Source: Talinum fruticosum (Eukaryota > Streptophyta > Magnoliopsida > Caryophyllales > Talinaceae). Taken from it: a stretch of DNA of 64,000 bases. Under the pieces are notes generated by a model that was not told the DNA's origin, did not search any database, and saw nothing but the letters and a program-made list of their open reading frames with translations. Location of the stretch: NCBI GenBank assembly GCA_021018815.1, contig JAITYX010000030.1:7032501-7096500 (forward strand), in the 5' to 3' direction. A program made the position numbers and the translations under genes. Of this stretch, positions 24,419-36,700 are shown piece by piece. Position 1 is the first letter of the stretch. The number at the start of each line of letters is the position of its first letter.

Positions 24419-27400
24419 AACTCTAATAATTATGAAAAATGAGATTTACCATGAGCAATTATGACTGATGATAGCTTACTAGAACATATGAAGGCTAGAT
24501 TTTTTATAAGAGGCTAAACAAAAACTACAAGCTGCTATTAATCATTATACAAGAACCAACTTAATTAAAAACTAAAACCGATAGTTGAAAGTCCATGATA
24601 GGTTATATTCTAACATGACTCTCATATGAATACCCTTTTAAGTATGAAATGTGGATGTTGCAAAGGTTCTTTATTACCTTGTACAATAATTCAATGTGGA
24701 GTAACCGAGATTTGAACTTAAAAATCTCTCTTAGAAAAGTCCGATAGTATATAAGAACTAATTTAACAAAAAATTAAGTTTATGATTAAATACTCAGAAT
24801 ATGTTATATATTGTTTTGATAAATACTGAAATTTTACTACCCTTTGTATTGAGAAATGATAAAAAAAAAAAAAAAATTTCTCCCAAATTATGTTGAATCG
24901 CTTAATCCACAAACCCGTTTTATTGTATAAGTAGTGTGAATCGCATATGGTCATGAGTTGATTTGAACTTCACAATATGCAGATCATGAGTTGATTTGAA
25001 CTTCACATGGGAATATGCTTGATTGGTTAGGCAAAATAGTACTTTCCCAAATTAAGAACTCTTAATTGACAATTTTAATAGAAGGTGATTCTCTTTTAAC
25101 TCTGTGATTGGAATGAGTGGATCAAAACCATTAATAAAAGCAAAAAGTTATAATGATTGTCACTATAAGACAACCACGACAATTACCATAATAAAGTTAA
25201 TAATTACCGTACATGTATTTTGTTACATCACCACCATTAATTTTTTTCTTGCTTTTAATTAAGTTATAAATTAGGTTTCAAACCTCAAAAAATATTATTA
25301 ATCTAATGAACAATAATTAAAGCGAATATGTTTGGTATTCTCAATTAAAACCCTCTTGAAGGAAAAACAATTTTCAAGGAATCCTTTTTTTCTTCAATAT
25401 ATTAATCATCCTCGATGCCTATCCATAATTGCTAGCCAACCTTATCCCCAAACTACCATAGTATCCAACCTAAACCTCCATATTTTCCGACGAAAACAAA
25501 GCTTCTATATTATAAAGTCAAAATTTTCACCCTGACGACGTTCACGTTACCGAAGATCTTGCATCCCACTCCTATAAAAGTGAATGTTCAAGCATCTCGA
25601 TTTACCTCTCTCTCTCCCCCTTCGGTGATGTTTTCGCCGTCATCGACTTTGGTAGCGGACCCCTCCACTTCTTACAGTGAGCAATACCCTACCGTCTACT
25701 TCGAGGCGTTCGCAATTGACGAGGAATTTTGTGGGTCAGTGTAGGTTGTAGGGCTAGATGCATTACAGATGCAATCTAGGAGGGCGGAGGCGCTTCTTGG
25801 CGGGAAAATGTTGCAAGGCGATTCATCGAAAAATATGGAGATTTTCACCGGAATGGATGACGGGTTGAAAAAGAGCATGAGAGTGGCGAGATCTCTAGGA
25901 TCGAAATAAATGGAGGGGCTTCTCGTATGAAGGCATGAAGTATATTGCAAGAAATTCATGAAGCCATGGGGTTGGCCGGAAACAATGAACAAGGGAACTG
26001 AGACAGTTGCAACCACTAATGGGAAAGAAGAAGGGTGGCTTAATTACTTCCGTTGATGAATAGGAAGAAGTCAAACAATCCTTAAAATAATGATGGATAC
26101 AAATAATTTGTGATTTATGTCACCTAATTATTAATTTATTAAAAAGTAAAAATATAAACGGTTAAGATCTACATATACATATATATGGTTCAAATTTATT
26201 TAATTATGATGGTTGTATTATACTAACAACTACTATAATTGCATCCTTAATAAAATGACGGACTATATTACAAAGTCAAGCTATTTCCTTCCAAATGAAA
26301 CATGTTCGTGCAGATCATTCTCCAGAGTTGCCTAAGCCTAACATCAGACTTTAAGATTCTATTTAATTTTATAAAGTAATCTGGAAAGAAAAATTTTAAA
26401 GAAAAAAATTGAGAAAAAAAAGTTTTAAAAAACATTCTTTTTCCCTTATTTGAAGTAAAGGAAATAACAACTCTAATTATGATACTAATCACATAAACCT
26501 TAGTTGCCTCATGCTCCTCTTCACTCCCCTTCTCTCTAGAAAACCCTAACTTTTTCTTTCCTTAGAGGCTGTCATAGGCATTTTGTCAATGGTAAGCCCC
26601 AATTTTATTTTATTTTTTATGTTTTACCTAATATTTTATCTATAAATAATTATTCTCTCTCTATTTGTAAGAGTCTCTTCATACCTTCTTTAAATGAGTG
26701 GTATTATCTCTCGCTTTTGGAGCGATTTTATCAATTTCTTTTCATGGTATTATGGTTGTACGTGGGTGAATTGTTGATTGATTGTCGGATCGGTCTACAA
26801 CGAGTATCAATTCTTCAAATTTAGACTATTACAAATAAATCTATTCGACAAAAATACTATACAAGATTTGTGGATCTCCTCGTTAAAGGTTGTAAGATGA
26901 AACAGTGATTAAGTAGGAGAGGAGCGTTCGGAAGAGTTTCAATTAGTTTTTTCAATCGAAATATTTATTTTGTTATTTTAGTTATGAATTTGTTTGAGTT
27001 TGAACTTTATTATAGATGTCGTATGACCTTTAATTAATGAAATTCATCCATTATTCTAAAAAAAGTAAAGGAAATAAATTGATTTTGCTTGATCCCCAAA
27101 ATGGACTTAATTGCGCTTCACGTGCTATGTTTTTTACGTGTTTTGGTCCGCTACTAAAACTTGGCGAAACCATCAAGATAGATGGCAACTGTATTCACCG
27201 ACGCCTCTCGTACATAGTTCGACAAGTCACTCCATATCCTAAAAATCTTCAATCTTTAGCATTTTCGGTGCCAACGAATGCCTTCTTATTTGTTTCGCTT
27301 GATTCATCTTCTTGAATCACTGCTTACGGTCTTGTTTTAAGTTTGGTGACCTTGTTCCTACTATCTAAAGCTTGCCACCTTTTATCTATTAGTAAAGCTT

Positions 27401-28386
27401 ATAAGCAACCCGCTGTCCTTGTCTTTCTATCATGTTATATGTCTAATCGACACATCTTTCTCCATAGAAGCAACCCGCTTGTTCTAAATATGTCCCTTCC
27501 ACTGTGTAACAAGGCAATATATACGATCACAAGTCCGCTCCTGTCACGCCTCTTAGAAGGCGCTAGGCTACGATTTTCCCACTAGCCATAGCTTGGCCTA
27601 ACCTTTGACTCCGATACCATTTGTCACTCGCGAAGTTCTTCAAGACCACAAACTAACGAAGTGAAGAAATAATTAAAGCAGACCTAATATATATTATTGT
27701 TCAATCCATGGTAAAATAATTCTAGCAAATCTTGTCTCACTTATATACCTCTAACTTTTGAATTTTTTTAATGGGTGTTTATATCTGAAATTGACTTAGA
27801 TTTATTATATTATAGAGTATGATATTAGAATGAAAGTTGTTTTTAAAAAATTAAGACGTCACCTTACACACTCATTGTCCTATTATTTTGTAGGATATGA
27901 CCATATGATCATACAAAAAGAAGGGGTTTACTTCAACAAACTTATGCTTGGTCTAATGAGCTCATCATCAAAAAGAAGCAATTTATTGGAAATTTTGGGA
28001 TAAGTGAGTCTATTTAGAATGTCGAATCAAATATGAGTTTGGGTTATTTAATTCGAATTCTAAATTAATTGTTTTAATTTTAAATAAGTTTTCGGAGCAA
28101 GAGTAGAAGGCGGGACCTTATTATGCTTGACATATGATGGAATTTTTAAAACCAAACTATTATTTTATTAATAACCTACTTCATCAATCAATTCCTTTTT
28201 ATCTATCATACACTTAAAGTTAATTCCTTTTTTATTAGTATTCTTTAATCTTAGTTATTTTTAATTTGTAACAAGAATTGATGAGAACACACAAAATATG
28301 GATTCGTGGTGCTTATGCGAGTCAAGCTTTGAGCCAAAATTTACAGGCTCAATAAGTTTGCGTGTTGAGCTAAGCTTAGCCGACAA
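24419..28386. other. Gene-poor region with scattered remnants
   Basis: 24956-25010 holds a short direct duplication ('catgagttgatttgaacttcaca' type, split). 25559-26040 is notably less AT-rich and has broken protein-like text but no domain I recognise. 26500-26590 is pyrimidine-rich. 27340-27620 has words such as 'ccgataccatttgtcact' that I associate with retroelement debris. No complete gene, RNA gene or element could be defined. Confidence 0.35.
25559..26040 (+). pseudogene. Unrecognised broken coding-like segment
   Basis: A 61-residue frame (25559-25744) is followed after a stop by a second protein-like run in the same direction (about 25745-26040, with Gly, Lys and Met content unlike the AT-rich surroundings and its own stops). 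Base composition rises clearly relative to both sides. I do not recognise the family; it may be a degraded gene fragment captured by a transposon, or chance. Confidence 0.25.
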
Positions 28387-28809
28387 TAAGGGTGAGCAAT
28401 TTTGCCATCTCTTGAAACTGGAAACTTGAACCTATTTGAACAACTACTTAATTTTAGATACGTGAACCAAAGTTTGTTTGATAGGTGAATCAATTATAGG
28501 AAACTAAATTTGAAGTGCGGGGTCTAGTTCCGGTTATAGAGTATCTCGTCGAATTTTCAAAGCCGTACAAAATGTAATCGCAACAATTTAACAAGTTATA
28601 ATTAACTCAAGTTCAGTACATAACATTGCTTCAACTCAAGTAGCAAGCAATTAATAATTAAACTATTAACCAAATAACAATTGTACACGACCAAATGCCT
28701 CAACTCAAGTAGCAAGCAATCAATTATTAGACTACTAACCAAATAGCGTGAATCGTTTGATCGGTTCCGATTCAATTTTAATATACCGAGTAAGACATGA
28801 TTGCCTCTA
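28387..28809. mobile_element. hAT-like MITE, second copy of the 23.7 kb family
   Basis: The left end TAAGGGTGAGCAATTTT resembles that of the 23732-24418 element. Internal blocks 'ggtctagttccggtt' and 'cttcaactcaagtagcaag' are shared too; the latter block occurs twice here as an internal duplication. The flanks GCCGACAA and GCTCACAA match at 6 of 8 bases. No coding frame. Confidence 0.6.
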
Positions 28810-29300
28810 GCTCACAAAATATAGTTTCAAGGCTATGACTTGGCTTAACTCTATCGAGTTCTTACTTGAAAATACCACTATACCTTTTCAAATATTTAAA
28901 AATGTCATTTAACTTTTTTCCAATTAAAAATACCTATGAACTTACTTAAAAATAATAAAAAACACCACTTAATCTCAAAAAAATTAAAAAATATCATCGT
29001 CTTAATGACATTTTTAAATAAAGTTCATTAGTATTTGGGATAAAGTATAAAATTGTTCCTTAAATGTTAGTGCAACTACTATAAGATCCCTCAATTATGA
29101 AAACTCACTTCCAACCAGATATCTTAACATTTTGTGTAAGCTATTAGAACGACCTTAGTCAATATTTATATTAAAATTTTCTGCCCTTCACTTTTTAAAT
29201 TTTCATGTTTGATCCCAATATTGTGTTAATTGTATCCATAGTATTGTATGCATTATTATATTGTATTACATCTTAAAACTATTAAGAGAGTTATTTTATC
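28810..29300. other. AT-rich DNA upstream of the pararetrovirus-like copy
   Basis: No gene or defined element. It is AT-rich and merges into the viral-like region at the primer-binding-like site. Confidence 0.3.
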
Positions 29301-31440
29301 TGGTATTAGAGTATAGGTTTTCATATTAATAATTACAATTAGTTACAATTAATACTTATAATTAGTGTAATTAATGTTTGAATCATCATATGTTTGTCAT
29401 GTTTTAAAGTTTCCTCATATTGTGCACACTCCTAAAGAATTTACATCTGTACCTCCAAAATTAAATTATATACTGATATAGTTTTGGAGTTAAAAATTAA
29501 AATAGAGAATATTAAGGCTGAGACTAAGGAAATCAAAAAATAATTATTTTTAATACATCCGTCCTTAATTAATGAAGTTAGACATAGAGGTAGTAGGATT
29601 GATCTAGATAAGAGTGTATCTTTTCAACATAAATACCCATTTCAAAACTCTAGAAACAACATCTCATTTCTCTTGCAAGAATTAAAAACCTTACAAATTG
29701 AAAAAAAAAAAAAACAAGCTGTTGAAGAAACCACAGGAAAATAAGATGGAGTTTAAAGAGTGTAATCTGGATAAAATTCAGAATATGTTTGATGGTAAAC
29801 GAGATTTAGAAGTATTAAACAAGATAATAATTGCTATTGTTGATAAACAAAGAATACTCAATATCTCTATCTCTCGAAGAAGAAACGAATTATCTCTATC
29901 TTGAAGAAGAAATAAAAAGAAGATTATATAAGAAGTGTGAAAAAATGGAAGAAAATGATGAGTTTAATGAGGTTGGAGAAGAGCTTAATAATGAGAATTG
30001 AGTCTAATTTGGTAAATAATATACTTGCCCGAACTTAAAGATTTTGGACAATCATCTAGAAGAAATACAAATTTTCTTACACCGAGGTATGTCTCAGTTG
30101 GGAGGACGACCAATTTCACTTCTAGATTCATTCCTAAGAAAACAATTGCATTTGAAGAAATAAGCCTCACTCCTATAAGCGAAAATGGTTATATATTAAA
30201 TATAGATGGAACTCGTAATAAAGAAGAAATATTCAAATATTGAAAACATGGAATGAACAAGTGTCTTCAACCTTAATATGCATCGACCCTGAAAATTTCC
30301 TTAATTATATTGAATACGGTTTTTTTTTTCTGAATTGTTGCCAATTGGCATCATTCATTAAATGAAGAAGGAAAAGAGAAGTTGAGAGTAATAGAGTCTC
30401 CATTTACTATGTTTAAAACTTTATGTAAGGAAATTGAAAATGAATTTATAGGTGCTAGACTTGATTTTGAAAAAAGGCAAGAGTGGGGGAGAAAAATTGA
30501 TTAACATAGAACTTTGGAATATGAGGTACTTTGAAAATTACATAGTTGAATTTAGTTTGTACTATTATAAAATCTGTCACAATGACACTAATCTAAGAAT
30601 GTTCTACGACAAATTTCCATGCGCTATTAATCAATAATAATAAGAAATATGACACATGATCCGAAAAGGTAGATGTCTTAGATATCCTACAAACAAAAAT
30701 ATCTTTCTTAAGAAAATGGGGCAGTGACCAATGTCTAAATATCTAGAAGCAAAATTAGAGGAAAAAACAATTTCTTGCATGTTAGGATGTTCCAAATTAA
30801 TGGAGAAAAAGAGCCTAAAAGTAGAAGAAATTGTCATTGTAGGATATGAAATTGTGAAAATTTTGCCTACAATTTACGAAGATATCGATGACATTGTATT
30901 TTTCGCCTACAAGATAATGGTGCCATTTACGAAGATATTAATGATTATCTATTTGAAGTCGGAGTTGGGAAAATTTTGTCTCAAGAAGGAAAACCATATC
31001 TACATGCTTTAATCTCACAATGAAATCTTGAATATCTTGATTTTGAAGTTGATGATTATGAGTTGGAAAGAGTAATTGGAGATAAGGAATGCAAAATCGC
31101 AATGATGACAATTGAGAGCTTAAAAAAGAAGTTGCAGCACCATTCAAGTAGTTATGTATTATTGTATCAATATGTCTAGTTTCATGAGTGTATTATTGCA
31201 TATACTGCAACCATGTGAGACATATTGTAATAGTGTGTGTACTGTAGCCATTAGGCACCTTATGTATCCCATATTCTCTATATAAGGAGAGCTTGACATT
31301 GTGAAGGGACACGACCATTTAGGCATAGCTTGCGCAAAAGAGAAGTTGAGATTATCCATTTCTCTATGAATAAACATATATGATGATCTTTGTGGCCTAA
31401 CTCCCTCTTCAGTCTTTCTATTATGATATATCCACTTTCA
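29301..31440 (+). pseudogene. Degraded, internally deleted endogenous plant pararetrovirus-like copy (Caulimoviridae type)
   Basis: Caulimovirids are plant reverse-transcribing DNA viruses; many plant genomes carry dead copies. At 29301 TGGTATTAGAG differs by one base from the initiator-Met-tRNA primer site they share. Downstream, plus-strand fragments lie in different frames (29698-29904, about 30025-30243, 30452-30637, 30731-31150), separated by stops and frameshifts. The 30360-30640 part has the aromatic- and acid-rich composition I associate with caulimovirid coat proteins, and 30640-30800 is Lys/Cys-containing like a degenerate zinc knuckle. I see no protease, reverse transcriptase or RNase H: coat-like text runs straight into a promoter-like zone at 31.2 kb. 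A Ty1/copia-type retroelement is the main alternative, since some use the same primer, but no long terminal repeats are seen. It is clearly non-functional. Confidence 0.5.
31279..31287 (+). promoter_or_regulatory. TATA box of a viral-type promoter
   Basis: TATATAAGG sits in 'attctctatataaggagagc', followed by a transcript-leader-like stretch and AATAAA at 31369-31374. A strong TATA box with a poly(A) signal about 90 bases downstream is the arrangement of pararetroviral intergenic promoters. It supports the neighbouring assignment. Activity is unknown. Confidence 0.45.
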
Positions 31441-32500
31441 AACTTTCAATAAAAGAAGTTTCTTAGTAGGGAACGTTATTCAATCGAACCTTATGTCTTA
31501 AATATTGTAATTTCTTAATTAAAGTCTCATTATCCTTAAAAATTATAAAAAATTGATTAGTGATTATGATATGGGGTAGGAAATGAAATAAATATGTGTT
31601 GTGTCCGATCTAAGCGAGGTGTGGTTGAGATTAACAATCTCTATAAACTAGAAGATGGAGGAGCGCCAGTGGTCGACACAAACTAAGTACAAGTAATGGT
31701 CAAAACTTGCTAATTAAATTTAATTATTTTACTAAGCATGACATACCTATAATAATAACAAATATAATATTTATGATATAAGTAATAGATTGTAATAACT
31801 AGTACCAATAAAGTTATTTCAGGCGAGTTAAAATCTTTAAAATAAACTTTTTAACAAAATACCCCTCAATTTAGTGCTTTTATATATTTTACCCCATTTT
31901 TATGTCAAAAAGATAAATGTTAAAAAGTACGTAGTCGAAAAAGTAAAAAAAAAAAAAAAAAAGGTACCTAAGAGTTAGTTTGCTATGATCCCAAACTATC
32001 CTAAAGTTAGATTCCAAAACACAATAACCTAAAAATAATTACCGCTTGATGGAAGATACCATAATGTATCTTTTTATTGGTATTTATGAGCAAAAACTCT
32101 AATAACTCAGCCTCGTTTCTAACCCTATATGCCGTGAGTCATGAGCGGAACTTTCTTTGCCACCAAATGTGGGAAGCGAGATTAGTTCTTTTTTTTTTTT
32201 TTTTTGGGTATAATTCAAACCTTAGAAGTTTGAATCTCTTATGAGAAAAAAAAAATACTTTGACACCTAGCGCTCATAAACATTTGGATCCGAGTTAAAA
32301 TTGGGTTGAAAAAATCGATCATCGGACAAATTTTTTTATCCAATATTTAATTTTTTTACACAGATAATTTTAACAAATATAAATTTAGGTTAAAATCGAA
32401 TTCAAATAATCAAAATAAAAAATCTTATGTCCAAATTTTAAATTCTAACAGATTATCCCAAATCTGATTTTGTCAAATCAAACAAACTTGAACGATTGGA
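31441..32500. other. AT-rich intergenic DNA before RUS1
   Basis: Homopolymer runs occur at about 31948-31965 (A) and 32190-32205 (T). The sequence has no protein-like frame and no defined transposon ends. Confidence 0.4.
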
Positions 32501-33784
32501 TCGGACTAAATTTTACTACCGCTACCAACACCCAACGCTTTACGGGGTATTGCCTTACCCAAACCCTTCCACCCCTAGTCGTTCACCCTCGCATTTCTGC
32601 CCCTCCACTCCCCCTTTCTCTCTCTCTCTCTCTCTCCCACCAGGCCCTCCGGCCAGCAGTTCTTCAACCCCGCTGGCGGTTCTCTTTTTCCGGTGAGGTT
32701 TACCTCCTTTGTCGCCGCCGCAACTGCCACCAGTAACATCATCGTTCACTGTAAACTTCTACGCTGGTATGAATTTTCAGCCTTCTTTTCTCTTTTTACG
32801 CCTTGCATTTCCGTCCAGCTCCGACATCATCTTGTATGTAACAGTGCATTATCGGTGGAGAAACTTTTTCTGTGATTTCGAATTGTGAGATACTCTTGTC
32901 TGTTTTAAGCTACTGAACTTTCAATTGTCTTATAGTTTGGTGGAACTTCTGTTCTATGAAAAATTCAGGTTTTCAGTGTCCATGGATTTCTTGGGTGTTT
33001 TATTGCACGTTTAGGGTTCACATTTGTTTTTTTCTTTCTTTGTTTGGTTTCCGGTAGGTGAATTCTGCAATATGGATCAACAATTTTGAGGAATTGGTGC
33101 AATAAGTCAGCAATTTTGTCATATATGCTCGTCAGACAGGAACTTCGGCTGAATTCTGAAAACGTATTCACCGTTAATGACGAGTTCAATCCTCTCTGAA
33201 TCCCTCATGCGATTGGCTTTGCGCTTTAGCTAGTTACTCATTGGAAAGTTACATGTCCTCCCTTTGTTAGTTGCCTTTCTATTATATCGAAATTGTATTG
33301 TTCTAGGTTGTCAGATTTGTGCACTGTGAAAAAATGGTCTTTTGTGGTATTTGCTATTTATTGTTTGGTAGGGATTGTTTAATCAAATTACAAGTCTTTT
33401 GGTTTTTAAGATTAGATGGGGTTAAATACCCATCTGCATCGGATCAAGTTCTATGTATAATACCTTGACAAATTAATTAATTTGCTATATGGTAGAAACA
33501 AGTAGCTCTATTAGGTTCGAGCAAGTATCTGATAAGTTGTCTATGTAAGTGTTGAATCTAGTTTCCTCACTGGAGTGTGCCCTTTTTTCTGTTTTGGATC
33601 AGACCGGGTGTGTGAAGCTGGTTCTTAAACATGCAAAGTGGTTGAGTTCCTCCTTGGCAGGTCATGGTCGCTATTGTTGAGCTTAATGAGGAAGTTTGTG
33701 GTCATACAGGATGAGCTTATTGATTCCGAAACAGTTAGCGTTACACTAGTCTGCTTGAATAAATAGTAGCTGAAGAAGTGATAC
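32501..33784 (+). promoter_or_regulatory. Putative RUS1 promoter and 5' leader, probably spliced
   Basis: 32560-32760 is CT-rich with a (TC)n tract at about 32613-32636, then GC-richer text typical of a transcription start region. Open frames at 32470-32875 overlap each other in several frames and look non-coding. From 32900 on, the T-rich text resembles a leader intron that ends before the ATG at 33785. Exact leader exons cannot be fixed without transcripts. Confidence 0.4.
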
Positions 33785-36700
33785 ATGGGTTGCTCTTGTG
33801 CTTCTTCAGCGCTGCTTTTGGATAATTTGGCACTTTTCACTTTCCAAGCCAAAGTTGCATCATGGAATAAAAGCATCAAAAGACCTGCCAAAGTGTGTGA
33901 ATTTACTTTGACAGCAAAGTTCAATACTTTACAGCAGAAGCTTGTGACAAAAGCATTAGATTCAAGACATGTCTTTCCATCATTGGGGCCTGATATGCTA
34001 CTAGATGATGGTTACTTTGGCAACAACAATAACAACAACAACAAAAATGGAGGCAACGACAACAATGGAGGCAACAACAACAACGACAATGATGATGGTG
34101 GCAGAAATAACGAAGAGAGTCATGATTGGAATCTGCATAACCTTGTAGTGGCTTGGTCCTATATTTTTACTTCCTTGTTCAAGTCTCAACTATGGGATGG
34201 TAACCTCAGTATGCATGAGAGGAGTCTATCTAGACATTTTCTTCTATACTTGTTGCCATTCTTGGGTTTTCTTGGCCTCTTCCATTTTGGTTATGCAAGG
34301 GCATTAGAAGCAACTGATCAAGAGGAAGAGACAAAGGATGAGGAAGTTGTATGGGAGATCAGGGGAAGTAAGCGGACGAAGCTTGTTCCTGATACTTCAA
34401 AAGATGAATTTGTTGTGGTTTCGTCATCATCGTTGTTGCCTCCATCATCTTCAGCAAAGGGTGGTAACAAAATTGTTAGTTCGTCTTCAGGTATTCATAG
34501 TTTATGGTTGCTGTGCAAGGATCTAGTAATGCGTTTGATGCTACCGGAAGGATTTCCTGAGAGCGTGACTAGTGACTATTTGGATTATTCACTGTGGAGA
34601 GGGGTCCAGGGCATTGCTAGCCAGATTAGCGGGGTTCTTGCTACACAGGTTGTCATTTATATACCTTGTCTCCCATATATGCTTGCTTATCTCATTCCGA
34701 TGGTGTCGTATCTCTCATTACTTGTGTTGTGCTGTCTTTTAGGATTGATTTTTGGTTTCTGTTCCATGCAGTCTCTGCTTTATGCCGTTGGCCTGGGGAA
34801 GGGAGCAATTCCAACTGCAGCCGCTATAAACTGGGTGCTTAAGGATGGAATCGGATATCTTAGCAAGATCATGTTATCAAAATATGGGCGGCACTTTGAT
34901 GTCAATCCAAAGGGGTGGAGATTATTTGCTGATCTCCTTGAGAACACTGCATTCGGATTGGAAATACTGACCCCTGCTTTTCCTCATCTTTTCATCTTCA
35001 TTGGTGCTGCTGCTGGAGCAGGGCGTTCTGCTGCTTCATTGATCCAGGTTAGGAACTATTTAATTGTTTCTGGGTTAATTTTGGGCCTTTATCGGAATAT
35101 TGTTAGTCTAATCAAAGCAAAAGGATACATTGCAGAAGTCTGGAAATGAGCATTTCACATCAAACAAAGAAACAAAAATTAGGAAATCTGGATGAATGGA
35201 ATGAATGTCTGTGGCAGATGTGTGATGTTTATTATCATGGTGAGAGTACAACAATTGAAGAAATCAACTGCTTTGTTCCTTTGAGTTGTTAGTTAACTTG
35301 GTGTTATTTTATCTTACATCACTATTTCTATAGAAGTTTTAGTTTTAAACAGATCTTGGGAATGCGAAACCTGAAAAAAGTTTGGTGAAGAATCAATGTT
35401 TTTGGGATGGTATAAAAGATTTTGCAGACACTGGAAGTCTATCTGCCTTATTCTCCTAATTATGATGGCTAGAAAGCCAACTGTTTTAAGATTTAAGTGA
35501 TCTAAGATGCTCTTGAAATTATTTTTAATTCCTGTGGATATTCCCTTCCTGCCCTTGATAGTGTTGCAATCAGAAGTTTGCCAAACCCCTAAGAGTGTGC
35601 TTCATTAGCGACTAAGTTTACATTACTTTAACTACATGCTCTAAAAAGAACGCACTCTATAATCGTTTATCCTCAATTTAATGAAAAATGATACACTCTT
35701 GAATTTGAGCCCCTAAAATTCATTTTAAATATGTATTCCATTACAATTACTAACCCTCAAATCAACAATATCAGTTTTATGTTGTATAAATTTCAATGAA
35801 AAATTAATTTATACAATTAATTATCAAGTAACAATAATAATTAGTCTGGGTTATGAATTCAATTTAGAAAAATTTTAAACGATTAATTATAAAAGTAGGA
35901 AGAATCCAAGAGTCTAAAATTACAGCCCCCTCCCCACCGGAAAGAAACCCACTTGGACAGCCTGTCAACTTAACCCAACATTCTTGCCTCTTTAGGATGG
36001 TGGCTGGACGGCTGCCTAATGGCCAGCTACCCCTGATCAAGGTTTGCCGGTGATGCCACTACAGATCTCAACAACAACATTCTTGCCTCCAAAATAGCAG
36101 CCAGCTCATCCCCGTCTTCTCTCCCCCTTTTTTCTCTTCGTCACGTCATTCCCTCCCTTTCCCTCTCTCTTTATCAGCCATGTTCATTCAAGTTTCCTCA
36201 CCGTATGTTGTTGCTGAGATCTGTAGTGGCCTGATGTTCGTTATCACTCTGCTTTAAAGTGGTCTTCGACTGGCAGATTAGATGTAAAAAGACAACTCTT
36301 TTAAGTTGTGGAAAACTTGATCCGGGATCATCTGGCTGCATGATGTTGTCTTCTCTCTCCATTCCTCTATTTCCTGGAGGGTTCTCGATACATTTGCATG
36401 AACATGCTGTTGACTAACTGCAATGATTATTCCAGAAACCATAGGCTGGTATTAAACTGTAAATATAACAAAAAAGATGTGTTAAGGTATGAAAAATTCT
36501 ATGTTACGTACTTTCCTGGTTACAGATCATAATTACATGGAACAGCAATCTGCCACTATGACCCAAAGAAAAAAAGGTGGGCATGGATGCATGTTTATTG
36601 CCTTTTTTAACGCCTGACTAATTCAGTCTGTGTGATTTTCGTTGGCTCTTCAGGCATCTGGAGGACTTATAGAATAGTTATAATCTCCACATCAAATGGA

